This document shows, piece by piece, positions 55,307 through 63,112 of a stretch of 64,000 nt of DNA. Made by a program: the position numbers and the translations under genes. The stretch is taken from the NCBI RefSeq assembly GCF_001426245.1, contig NZ_LMCM01000007.1:1-64000 (forward strand). The letters run 5' to 3'. The first letter of the stretch is position 1. Each line of letters opens with the position of its first letter. The DNA is from Phycicoccus sp. Root101. Lineage in GTDB: Bacteria; Actinomycetota; Actinomycetes; Actinomycetales; Dermatophilaceae. The notes beneath the pieces were generated by a model. The model was given only the letters and a program-made list of their open reading frames with translations, had not been told where the DNA came from and made no database searches.

Positions 55307-55504
55307 ATGGGGCGCGGCCGGGCCAAAGCCAAGCAGACCAAGGTTGCCCGGGAGCTGAAGTACTTCTCTCCCAACACCGACCTGAGTGCGCTTGAGCAAG
55401 AACTGCACGGGTCCTCCTACGCGGAGCCGGACCGAAAGTCCGACACCTCCGTCAGCGAGGACGAGTACGACGAGTACGGGAAGTGGGCCTCGGGTCAAGC
55501 TTGA
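55307..55504 (+). CDS. DUF3073 protein
   Basis: 65 residues. N-terminal MGRGRAKAKQTKVARELKY and the later TDLSALEQELHG are characteristic of DUF3073, a small, charged protein found widely in actinobacteria with unknown function. An acidic C-terminus (SEDEYDEYGKWA) follows. ATG has no strong RBS in the eight bases upstream (GTCACGCC). Confidence 0.92.
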   Translation: MGRGRAKAKQTKVARELKYFSPNTDLSALEQELHGSSYAEPDRKSDTSVSEDEYDEYGKWASGQA

Positions 55505-55569
55505 CCCGGACGCTCGACCGACCACACCACCTCATGCGCGGGCCCTGCCCGTGTGTCATCACCGCCGCA

Positions 55570-55601
55570 CCACGGCACGTCGTCATGGCGTCGTGCCGTG
55601 G
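55570..55601. terminator. Hairpin between DUF3073 and the NCS1 permease
   Basis: A perfect 10-bp stem (CCACGGCACG and its complement) with a 12-nt loop, extendable with mismatches. It lies 66 bp after the DUF3073 stop and 41 bp before the permease start. Probably a terminator for DUF3073, though no U-tract follows. Confidence 0.6.
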
Positions 55602-55641
55602 CGCATGAGTGGTGGGGGCCGTCAGGGCCTACGCTCGCGCC

Positions 55642-57144
55642 ATGAGCACTGACACGCGCGAGCAGACGCGCCGTCTCGGGGTCGAGACCACCGGCATCGA
55701 GATCATCGACGAGGCCGAGCGCACCGCCCGGCCCTCCGACCTCTTCTGGCCGTGGTTCGCGGCCAACGTCTCGGTGTTCGGGCTGTCGTACGCCGGATTC
55801 GTCCTCGGGTTCGGCATCTCGTTCTGGCAGGCGTTCGTCGTGACGGTCGTCGGGGTCGTCGTGTCGTTCGCCCTGTGCGGCGTGATCGCCATCGCCGGCA
55901 AGCGGGGCTCCGCACCGACGATGGTGCTTTCGCGAGCCGCGTTCGGCGTGACCGGCCAAAAGGTCCCCGGCGTCATGTCGTGGCTGACCTCGATCGGCTG
56001 GGAGACCTTCCTGGTCATCACCGCGACCCTCGCGACCGCCACGATCTTCACCCAGCTCGGGTGGAGCGGCGGCACCGCCACCAAGATCGTGGCGAGCCTC
56101 GTGACGGCGGCGCTGGTCGTGGCGGCCTCCGTCGCCGGGTACCACGTGATCATGCGGCTGCAGTCCTGGCTGACCTGGATCACCGGTGCGGTCAGCGTCG
56201 TCTACATCGCGCTCACGGTGGGACACATCAACTGGTCCACGGTCTCCGACCTCCCCTCGGGCTCCACCCAGCAGGTCGTCGGCGCCCTTGTCCTGGTGAT
56301 GACCGGCTTCGGCCTGGGCTGGATCAACATCGCCGCCGACTGGTCCCGCTACCAGCGGCGCGACGCCTCCGGCGCCTCCATCGTCGGGTGGAACACCTTC
56401 GGCGGCGCGCTCGCGCCCGTGCTGCTCGTCGTCTTCGGGCTGGCCCTCGCCGGCTCCGACAAGAAGCTGCTGGAGGGCATCGGGTCCGACCCGGTGGGCA
56501 CCCTGGCCACGATCCTGCCGACCTGGTTCCTCGTGCCGTTCCTGCTCGCAGCGATCCTGGCCCTGGTCAGCGGTGCCGTCCTCGGCATCTACTCCTCGGG
56601 CCTGACGCTGCTGTCCCTCGGCGTGCGCATCTCGCGACCGCGGGCCGCGATCGTCGACGGGGTCATCCTCACCGTCGGCACGATCTACGTCGTCTTCTTC
56701 GCCGACAGCTTCATCAACCCGTTCCAGTCGTTCCTCATCACCCTGGGCGTCCCGCTCGCCTCGTGGGCCGGGATCATGATCGCCGACATCGTCCTGCGCA
56801 AGCGCGACTACGACGAGGCGGCGCTGTTCGACCCGGCCGGCCGGTACGGCGCATGGGACTGGGTCTCGATCGGCACGATGGTCGTGACGTCCGTGATCGG
56901 CTGGGGCCTGGTCGTCAACAGCTTCGCCAAGGACGCCTCCTGGAACAACTGGCAGGGCTACCTGCTGGAGCCGCTCGGTCTGGGCAAGTTCGTCGACGAC
57001 CCCGCCGGCGCGTTCTGGGAGGGCAACTGGCCGTACGCCAACCTCGGCGTGCTCCTCGCGCTGATCCTGTCGTTCGTCGCGACCCTGGTGCTGCGCCGCG
57101 GGACCGTCCGGCGCCAGGAGGAGGGCACGGGGTCCCGCGCGTGA
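55642..57144 (+). CDS. NCS1-family cytosine/purine permease
   Basis: 500 residues from ATG 55,642, with about twelve membrane helices. TACGCT ends six bases before the ATG, so the mRNA may be leaderless. Family features: SDLFWPWFAANVSVFGLSYAGFVLG and the SRAAFGVTGQKVPGVMSWLTSIGWE loop, as in the cytosine/purine/uracil/thiamine/allantoin group. The substrate is likely a nucleobase or related compound. The next gene, a cysteine hydrolase, overlaps as GTGA, which may suggest amidohydrolysis of the imported compound. Confidence 0.88.
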   Translation: MSTDTREQTRRLGVETTGIEIIDEAERTARPSDLFWPWFAANVSVFGLSYAGFVLGFGISFWQAFVVTVVGVVVSFALCGVIAIAGKRGSAPTMVLSRAAFGVTGQKVPGVMSWLTSIGWETFLVITATLATATIFTQLGWSGGTATKIVASLVTAALVVAASVAGYHVIMRLQSWLTWITGAVSVVYIALTVGHINWSTVSDLPSGSTQQVVGALVLVMTGFGLGWINIAADWSRYQRRDASGASIVGWNTFGGALAPVLLVVFGLALAGSDKKLLEGIGSDPVGTLATILPTWFLVPFLLAAILALVSGAVLGIYSSGLTLLSLGVRISRPRAAIVDGVILTVGTIYVVFFADSFINPFQSFLITLGVPLASWAGIMIADIVLRKRDYDEAALFDPAGRYGAWDWVSIGTMVVTSVIGWGLVVNSFAKDASWNNWQGYLLEPLGLGKFVDDPAGAFWEGNWPYANLGVLLALILSFVATLVLRRGTVRRQEEGTGSRA

Positions 57145-57689
57145 GCGGGACGACCTGGTTCGTGGGGATCGACCTCCAGCGCGTCTTCGGCGACCCGTCG
57201 AGCGCCTGGTGCGCCCCCCGGTATGCCGCCGCGGCGAGCTCCGCGCGCCGGCTCGCCGCGGCATACCCGGACCGCACGGTCCTCACCCGGTTCGTGGCAC
57301 CGGCGGCCCCGGACGGTGCGTGGAAGCCGTACTACGAGGACTTCCCGTGGGCGCTCGTCGGTGACGACGACCCGCTGTACGCGCTGACCGACGAGGTGGC
57401 CGACCTGCCGGCGCGCGTCGTGACGGCACCGACGTTCGGCAAGTGGGGGGTGCTGCGTCCCGCCGTGGGCGAGCACCCCCGCCTCGTGGTCGCCGGGGTC
57501 GCGACGGACTGCTGCGTGATCTCGACCGTCCTGGCCGCGGCGGACGCCGGCGCGTCGGTCACCGTGGTGACCGACGCCTGCGCGGGCTCGACCGACGAGA
57601 ACCACACCAAGGCGCTGGACGTCATGGCCCTCTACGGTCCGCTCGTCCACCTCGCGACCACGGACGAGGTCCTCGCGACCTGCGGCTAG
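57141..57689 (+). CDS. Cysteine hydrolase (isochorismatase-like)
   Basis: 182 residues from GTG 57,141. Catalytic triad of the isochorismatase/nicotinamidase family: Asp in FVGIDLQRVF, Lys in APTFGKWGVL and Cys in GVATDCCVISTVLAAADAG. The family cleaves amides or ureido bonds (nicotinamide, N-carbamoylsarcosine and others). Coupling to an NCS1 permease suggests the substrate is a nucleobase breakdown product. Its last 4 bases overlap the convergent gene. Confidence 0.88.
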   Translation: MSGTTWFVGIDLQRVFGDPSSAWCAPRYAAAASSARRLAAAYPDRTVLTRFVAPAAPDGAWKPYYEDFPWALVGDDDPLYALTDEVADLPARVVTAPTFGKWGVLRPAVGEHPRLVVAGVATDCCVISTVLAAADAGASVTVVTDACAGSTDENHTKALDVMALYGPLVHLATTDEVLATCG

Positions 57690-58207
57690 CCGCCGCTGGT
57701 GCCCCACGTGCTGACGGCCGCGGCGTGTCCGTAGGCGAACGCCTTGGCCTCGGCGGCAGGGTCGCCCCGGTCCACCGGGTGCGCTCCTCCGTGGTCCACC
57801 CCGAGGTCGGCGGGCTCCGGATCGGCGCCGTCCCACGCGGCATACCCGGTGAACAGGCCGAACACGGCCTCGGACGCCACGACGGCCTCTGCCAGCCGGC
57901 GCCGCGGACCGGCCGGGCAGGCGGCGAGGAACACCCCGGGCGCCCGTCGCTCACCGGCCGTCACCAGCCGCGCGATCGCGCGACGGTCACCCGTCGTGAG
58001 CCGCTGCCCGGCGACCAGGGCGTCCTGGACCGTGCGGAGCACAGCGTCCCGCACCTGCTCGGTGACCGCCTCGAGGGCCTCGACGTGCGCCTCCTCCAGG
58101 GCATCGGTGGGGGCGGTGCGCAACAGGTACCGGTACTGCCGCTCGACCGGGTCCTCCGCGTGGGCGGCCGGCTGCACGGACACCTTGGCCCGACCGAAGA
58201 TCGTCAT
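57686..58207 (-). CDS. Hypothetical protein, paralogue A
   Basis: 173 residues. Shares with the next gene RQYRYLLRTA, a following helical region with VRDAVLRTVQDALVAGQRLT, an ERRAPGVF element and YAAWDGADPEP. No family is known to me. Helical, soluble, with a variable low-complexity tail (HGGAHPVDRGDPAAEAK). Tandem with its paralogue, so probably a duplication. Confidence 0.65.
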   Translation of the reverse strand: MTIFGRAKVSVQPAAHAEDPVERQYRYLLRTAPTDALEEAHVEALEAVTEQVRDAVLRTVQDALVAGQRLTTGDRRAIARLVTAGERRAPGVFLAACPAGPRRRLAEAVVASEAVFGLFTGYAAWDGADPEPADLGVDHGGAHPVDRGDPAAEAKAFAYGHAAAVSTWGTSGG

Positions 58208-58261
58208 GATCGAGGGTAGGACCGTGGTCGTCCCGGGCGCCAGGCATTCGCGAGGTCGGGG

Positions 58262-58714
58262 TCAGGCACCCCGACGGAGCTGCTCCGGCGGCGGCGACAG
58301 GCGCCGTGCGCTGGTGGCGAGGTCGGGGTCCACACCGTCCCAGGTGTCGTACCCGTCGAGGAGGTCGGTCTGCGCTGCCTGCCGGAGCACGGCACGGGCG
58401 AGGCGTTCGTGCGCGATGTCGACCAGGCCCGACACCAGCACCCCGGGGGTGCGGATCTCCGCGACGGTCATGAGGCGGGCGAGGCGGTGGATGTCGTCCA
58501 CGGTGAGGTCGCGCCCGGTCTGGAGGCGTTCCTGCGCCGTCCGCAGGATGATCGCGCGGACCGCCGGGTCGAGGACCAGCAGGGCGTCGAGGTGCAGGGC
58601 GTCGAGGGCTTCGGGTGAGGCCGTCCGCAACAGGTAGCGGTACTGGCGCAGCTCGTGGCGCTCGACCGGCGCCGGCTCCTCGGGCTGCTTGCGCAGGAAG
58701 TGCATGAGGCTCAC
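58262..58714 (-). CDS. Hypothetical protein, paralogue B
   Basis: 150 residues; an ATG four codons in (MHFLRKQ) is also possible. Aligns with the neighbouring gene through RQYRYLLRTASPEALDALHLDALLVLDPAVRAIILRTAQERLQTGRDLT, EIRTPGVLVSGLVDIAHERLARAV and YDTWDGVDPD. The conserved helices and the WDG.DP motif define a small unnamed family. Function unknown. Confidence 0.65.
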   Translation of the reverse strand: MSLMHFLRKQPEEPAPVERHELRQYRYLLRTASPEALDALHLDALLVLDPAVRAIILRTAQERLQTGRDLTVDDIHRLARLMTVAEIRTPGVLVSGLVDIAHERLARAVLRQAAQTDLLDGYDTWDGVDPDLATSARRLSPPPEQLRRGA

Positions 58715-58851
58715 GCTTCGAGGCTAGGCAGGCCGTCGGCGGTCGCCCTCCACCAGAACGCGGCCCAGCCCTGCGTCAGGTGGTGGAGTCCGGAGCACGG
58801 TATAGGGGTTTCGCCCCGGGATCGCCCGAGGTCACCCCGTCGCGTCGGCCA

Positions 58852-58920
58852 GGCCGATCACGCCGGTCAGGCCGATCACGCCGGTCAGGCCGATCACGCC
58901 GGTCAGGCCGGTCAGGCCGA
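58852..58920. repeat. 18-bp tandem repeat at the purM 3' end
   Basis: Three complete copies of GGCCGATCACGCCGGTCA (58,852, 58,870, 58,888) plus a partial, changed fourth that includes the purM stop codon. Copies are almost perfect, suggesting recent expansion and a possible length polymorphism between strains. Confidence 0.85.
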
Positions 58921-60027
58921 GGGGTGGTCCCCGACGACCTGCACCGAACCACCGTCGACGCCCTTGGCCCCGTGGACGACCTCGACGCCGTCGGCGATCG
59001 CAGCTCCCTCGAGGTCGCTCACCTCACCGATGGCCCACGCCGGTATGCCGCGCGCGGCGAGCTCCCGGGTCGCCGCGTCGACCTGGTCGGCCGGGAGCAT
59101 GGCGACGAAACCGACCCCCATGTTGAGGGTGCGTTCGAGGTCGGCGCGGGGGACGCCACCGAGGCTGCCGACGGTCGAGAAGACGGCGGGCGGGGTCCAG
59201 GTGGAGCGGTCCAGCCTGGCGAAGACGTCGCGGGGCAGGACGCGCGCGAGGTTCGCGGCGAGCCCACCACCGGTCACGTGCGAGAGGGCGTGCACGTCCA
59301 CGCCGTCCGTGCGGATGAGGTCGAGCAGGTCGGCGGAGTAGACGCGGGTCGGGGTGAGCAGCTCCTCCCCCAGCGACTGCCCGAACTCCTCGACGTGACG
59401 GTCGAGCTGCCAACCGGCCGCCCCGATCACCTTGCGCACCAACGAGTACCCGTTGGAGTGCAGCCCGCTCGAGCCGAGGGCCAGCACGACGTCGCCGGGA
59501 CGCACCCGGTCGGGACCCAGCACGTCGGCATGCTCGACGACCCCGGTCGCGGCACCTGCCACGTCGTACTCGTCGGGCTCGAGCAGTCCGGGGTGCTCCG
59601 CGGTCTCGCCGCCCACGAGGGCGACCCGGGCCTGCTCGCACGCTGCGGCGATGCCGGAGACGATGGCTGCGATGCGCTCGGGGACCACGCGTCCCGTGGC
59701 GATGTAGTCGGTCATGAACAGCGGCTCCGCGCCACAGACCACGATGTCGTCGACGACCATGCCGACCAGGTCGAACCCGATGGTGTCGTGGCGGTCCAGC
59801 GCCTGGGCGATGGCGACCTTGGTGCCCACGCCGTCGGTGCTCGTGGCGAGGACCGGGCGGGTCATCCGCGCGATCGCGCTGGCGTCGAACATGCCCGCGA
59901 ACCCGCCCAGGCCGCCCAGCACCTCGGGGCGGGTGGCCCGACGGACCGAGGCCTTCATCAGCTCGACGGCCTTGTCACCGGCCTCGACGTCGACGCCGGC
60001 GGAGGCATAGGTGATCGGTTCGCTCAC
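58912..60027 (-). CDS. purM: Phosphoribosylformylglycinamidine cyclo-ligase (AIR synthetase)
   Basis: 371 residues. Motifs: ITYASAGVDVEAGDKAVELMK, VLATSTDGVGTKVAIAQALDRHDTIGFDLVGMVVDDIVVCGAEPLFMTDYI, VALVGGETAEHPG and VLALGSSGLHSNGYSLVRKV, all typical of PurM. It forms aminoimidazole ribonucleotide in purine synthesis. Normally next to purF; here the two are separated by the inverted-repeat cassette. Confidence 0.97.
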   Translation of the reverse strand: MSEPITYASAGVDVEAGDKAVELMKASVRRATRPEVLGGLGGFAGMFDASAIARMTRPVLATSTDGVGTKVAIAQALDRHDTIGFDLVGMVVDDIVVCGAEPLFMTDYIATGRVVPERIAAIVSGIAAACEQARVALVGGETAEHPGLLEPDEYDVAGAATGVVEHADVLGPDRVRPGDVVLALGSSGLHSNGYSLVRKVIGAAGWQLDRHVEEFGQSLGEELLTPTRVYSADLLDLIRTDGVDVHALSHVTGGGLAANLARVLPRDVFARLDRSTWTPPAVFSTVGSLGGVPRADLERTLNMGVGFVAMLPADQVDAATRELAARGIPAWAIGEVSDLEGAAIADGVEVVHGAKGVDGGSVQVVGDHPSA

Positions 60028-60059
60028 GCGGCCAGCCTAGCCCCCGCACCGCTCCCCCC

Positions 60060-60108
60060 CGTTCGAGGTATTCGCCTACCGGGATGCGGTAGCCGAATAC
60101 CTCGAACG
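60060..60108. repeat. Inverted-repeat terminus, left copy
   Basis: An imperfect palindrome: CGTTCGAGGTATTCG, one mismatch, CTACCG, a 4-nt loop, and the complement. It is almost identical to the reverse complement of the right copy, with 25 bases (from GTTCGAGGTATTC) perfectly shared. It lies 32 bp upstream of purM. Each copy alone can fold into a hairpin, and the two also form terminal inverted repeats of the segment 60,060-61,209. Confidence 0.85.
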
Positions 60109-60210
60109 GATGGAGGGCGCCCGTCCACAGGGGGGTCAGGCGGTGCCGTGGCCTCCACAGCTCGTCGGTGCAGGCCACTCCGCACGGGCTTCACGGGACA
60201 GCGTCGTCGC

Positions 60211-61194
60211 ATGACCACGGCAGACGTCCTGACCCCACGGACGACCGGCTGGCGGAGGAGTGCTGCCGCCCAGCTGCCCGACGCCGTCGATGGCGTCCTG
60301 TCCCGAGACCTGCTGGCAGGGATCGGCATCGACGACCGCATGATCCGTCGGGAGGTGTCTGCCGGACGCTGGCGCCTGCACGGCAGGCAGACCGTCGCCC
60401 TGCACACCGGCCCGCTGGGTCCCGGCGGCTGGCGACGACGGGCGGTGTGGGAGGTGGGCGTCGGGATCGCTGCCCTCGACGGGGTGAGCGCCCTGCAGGC
60501 GGCCGGCCTCACCGGGTTCGAGGACGCGATGGTCCATGTGTCGGTCAAGCACACCGCGGCAGTCCAACCCGTCGTAGGCGTGCGCGTGCACAAGCTGGCC
60601 CGGAGAGTCGAGGACGAGGTGATGACGCCGGGGGTGCCGAGAACCCGCCCGGCGCTGGCCGCGGTGCGAGCTGCCCGATGGGCCACCAGCGACCGCCAGG
60701 CGGCGCTCCTCCTGGTGATGCCCGTGCAACAGCGCCTCTGCACCGGTGCCCAGCTGCTCGAGGCAGCCCACACGACCCGCGGGCGCACGCGCAGGCGGCT
60801 CATCCCGATGCTGGCACGCGACATCGCCCTCGGCGCAGAGTCGCTCGGGGAGCTCGACTTCGCCCGACTCTGCCGGAACCGTGGCCTGCCGGAGCCGAGC
60901 CGCCAGGTCCTGCGCCACGGCGTGCGCGGACGGGTGTACCTCGACGTGGCGTGGGAGGACATCGGTCTCGCCGTGGAGATCGATGGCGCCGGCCACCAGA
61001 TGGGCTTGTCCGTGACTGACGACCACCTCCGCCAGAACGAGCTCGCCCTGACCGATCACACCGTCCTGCGCATGAACCTCGTCGGGCTGCGACTCGAGGA
61101 ACGGCGCTTCATGGACCAAGTGGTCACCGCCCACGCTCGGCTGAGCGTCGGCCACCTGCCTCGTTCGAGGTATTCAGCCACCAGATCCCGGTAG
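60211..61194 (+). CDS. AbiEi-like HTH fused to DUF559/Vsr-like nuclease
   Basis: 327 residues from ATG 60,211. The N-terminal part resembles the AbiEi antitoxin wing-helix (VLSRDLLAGIGIDDRMIRREVSAGRWRLHGRQTVAL). The C-terminal part is DUF559-like, of the Vsr/PD-(D/E)XK fold: GRVYLDVAWEDIGLAVEIDG (D and E of the active site), then DDHLRQNELALTDHTVLRMNLVGL. It is opposite to purF and purM in strand. Its last codons run into the right terminal repeat. The function is unknown; a DNA-cutting or repair-like activity is plausible from the fold. Confidence 0.75.
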   Translation: MTTADVLTPRTTGWRRSAAAQLPDAVDGVLSRDLLAGIGIDDRMIRREVSAGRWRLHGRQTVALHTGPLGPGGWRRRAVWEVGVGIAALDGVSALQAAGLTGFEDAMVHVSVKHTAAVQPVVGVRVHKLARRVEDEVMTPGVPRTRPALAAVRAARWATSDRQAALLLVMPVQQRLCTGAQLLEAAHTTRGRTRRRLIPMLARDIALGAESLGELDFARLCRNRGLPEPSRQVLRHGVRGRVYLDVAWEDIGLAVEIDGAGHQMGLSVTDDHLRQNELALTDHTVLRMNLVGLRLEERRFMDQVVTAHARLSVGHLPRSRYSATRSR

Positions 61195-61209
61195 GCGAAT
61201 ACCTCGAAC
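61163..61209. repeat. Inverted-repeat terminus, right copy
   Basis: Palindrome GTTCGAGGTATTCAGCCACC, a 7-nt spacer and GGTAGGCGAATACCTCGAAC, with a few mismatches. Its reverse complement matches the left copy. The nuclease gene's stop codon lies in this repeat. The distance to purF is only 10 bp. Confidence 0.85.
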
Positions 61210-61219
61210 CGGGGGAGTC

Positions 61220-62758
61220 CTAGGGGCGGGTGAGGGCGTCCGCGGCGCCGCCGCCGACACCCAGGGTCACCCCGTCGACGTCGAGGGGCAGGGTCTCGAA
61301 CAGGTTCTTGCCCAGCCGGCTGGAGTCGGGGAGCTCGAGCGGGTACTTGCCGGAGAAGCACGCGGTGCACAGCTGGTCGGCCGGCTGCTCGGTCGCCGCG
61401 ATCATGCCTTCCTCGCTGATGTAGCCGAGGGAGTCGGCGCCGATCGAGGTGCAGACCTCCTCGACGCCGATGCCGGTCGCGATGAGCTCCGCCCGAGTGG
61501 CGAAGTCGATGCCGTAGAAGCAGGGCCAGCGCACCGGCGGGCTCGAGATCCGCACGTGCACCTCGGCCGCCCCGGCCTCACGCAGCATCCGCACGAGGGC
61601 CCGCTGGGTGTTGCCGCGGACGATCGAGTCGTCGACGACGACGAGGCGCTTGCCCTTGATGACCTCGCGCAGCGGGTTGAGCTTGAGCCGGATGCCGAGC
61701 TGGCGGATCGTCTGCGACGGGGCGATGAAGGTGCGCCCCACGTAGGAGTTCTTCACCAGGCCCTGGCCGTAGGGGATGCCCGACTCCTGGGCGTAGCCGA
61801 TGGCCGCAGGTGTTCCCGACTCCGGCGTCGGCATGACCAGGTCGGCCTCGACGGGGTGCTCACGGGCCAGGGTGCGACCCATCTCGACGCGGGACTCGTG
61901 GACGCCGCGCCCGTTGATCGTCGTGTCGGGGCGGGCGAGGTAGACGTACTCGAAGACGCAGCCCTTGCGCGCGGTCTCGGCGAACCGCTGTGAGCGCAGG
62001 CCGTCCTCGTCGATGGCGATGAGCTCACCGGGCTCGACCTCGCGGATGAGCGAGGCGCCGACGATGTCGAGGGCGGCGGTCTCGGAGGCGACGACCCAGC
62101 CACGGTCCAGGCGGCCCAGGACCAGGGGACGGATCCCCTGCGGGTCGCGCGCGGCATACAGGGTGTGCTCGTCCATGAACACGAAGCAGAAGGCGCCCTG
62201 CAGCTTGGGCAGGATGTCCATCGCCGCCGCCTCGAGCGAACGGTCGGGGTCGTCAGCGAGCAGGGCGGTGACCAGGGCGGTGTCGGTCGTGTTGCCCCGG
62301 ACCAGCTCGCCGCCGCCGTGGGCGAACCCCTCCTCGGCGCGGGAAGCGACCAGCTCGCGCAGCTCGGCGGAGTTGATGAGGTTGCCGTTGTGGGCCAGGG
62401 CCACCGTCGACTCGGCGTGGCCGCCGAGGGTGGGCTGGGCGTTCTCCCACGTGGAGCCGCCGGTCGTGGAGTAGCGGCAGTGGCCGACGGCGAGGTGTCC
62501 GCGCAGGGAGGCGAGCGACCGCTCGTCGAACACCTGGGACACCAGGCCCATGTCCTTGTAGACGAGGATGCTGCGCCCGTCGGAGGTCGCGATGCCGGCC
62601 GACTCCTGCCCGCGGTGCTGCAGGGCGTAGAGGCCGTAGTAGGTGAGCTTGGCGACCTCCTCCCCGGGAGCCCAGACGCCAAAGACCCCGCAGGCGTCCT
62701 GCGGGCCCTTCTCGTTCGGAAGGAGGTCGTGCGTCAGCTGTCCGTCGCCACGTGCCAC
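61220..62758 (-). CDS. purF: Amidophosphoribosyltransferase
   Basis: 512 residues from GTG 62,758. A propeptide precedes the nucleophile Cys in DACGVFGVW (about residue 23); glutaminase motifs YGLYALQHRGQESAGI and AVGHCRYSTTGGSTW follow, and the PRPP-binding motif is in KRLVVVDDSIVRGNTQ. It makes 5-phosphoribosylamine, the first committed step of purine synthesis. An FGHSTASGxx-type site is absent, but all class II Gln amidotransferase motifs are visible. Confidence 0.97.
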   Translation of the reverse strand: MARGDGQLTHDLLPNEKGPQDACGVFGVWAPGEEVAKLTYYGLYALQHRGQESAGIATSDGRSILVYKDMGLVSQVFDERSLASLRGHLAVGHCRYSTTGGSTWENAQPTLGGHAESTVALAHNGNLINSAELRELVASRAEEGFAHGGGELVRGNTTDTALVTALLADDPDRSLEAAAMDILPKLQGAFCFVFMDEHTLYAARDPQGIRPLVLGRLDRGWVVASETAALDIVGASLIREVEPGELIAIDEDGLRSQRFAETARKGCVFEYVYLARPDTTINGRGVHESRVEMGRTLAREHPVEADLVMPTPESGTPAAIGYAQESGIPYGQGLVKNSYVGRTFIAPSQTIRQLGIRLKLNPLREVIKGKRLVVVDDSIVRGNTQRALVRMLREAGAAEVHVRISSPPVRWPCFYGIDFATRAELIATGIGVEEVCTSIGADSLGYISEEGMIAATEQPADQLCTACFSGKYPLELPDSSRLGKNLFETLPLDVDGVTLGVGGGAADALTRP

Positions 62759-62788
62759 GTGGCTCAGTGTCCCACAGGGGGAACGGCG

Positions 62789-63016
62789 TCAGTCGCGGCG
62801 TTCCAGAAGCACGGCCACCACCGCGGCCAGGAGCCCGAACACGCAGGCGCCGAGGACCCCCAGGAACAGCACCGACGACGACTCGCTGTAGGAACGGCCG
62901 AACTCCGTGGTGTTGCTGCCGCCGTAGTAGGCGAACACCGAACCGACGATGAAACCGAGGATCGCCCCGGTGGAGATGAAGGCGACGAAGTTCGGGTAGC
63001 GACGGGTGGGAGGCAC
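62789..63016 (-). CDS. Small membrane protein upstream of purF
   Basis: 75 residues. Two membrane helices (FVAFISTGAILGFIVGSVFAYYG and SSVLFLGVLGACVFGLLAAVVAVLL) separated by a polar loop. Small proteins of this type are often found upstream of purF in actinobacteria. Function unknown. Confidence 0.75.
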   Translation of the reverse strand: MPPTRRYPNFVAFISTGAILGFIVGSVFAYYGGSNTTEFGRSYSESSSVLFLGVLGACVFGLLAAVVAVLLERRD

Positions 63017-63112
63017 GGGTCCACGCTACCTCCCCCTCCCAGAGGCCTTGCCGGGCCCTGATCGACGCCACCCCTACCCATCCGTTGCCCCCGGCGGGTA
63101 CGAATGGAGGTC

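Noticed and set aside
58780-60210. Upstream extension of the nuclease ORF on the plus strand
   Set aside because: The frame is open by chance opposite purM and passes through the tandem repeat and left palindrome; ATG 60,211 gives the conserved N-terminal domain.
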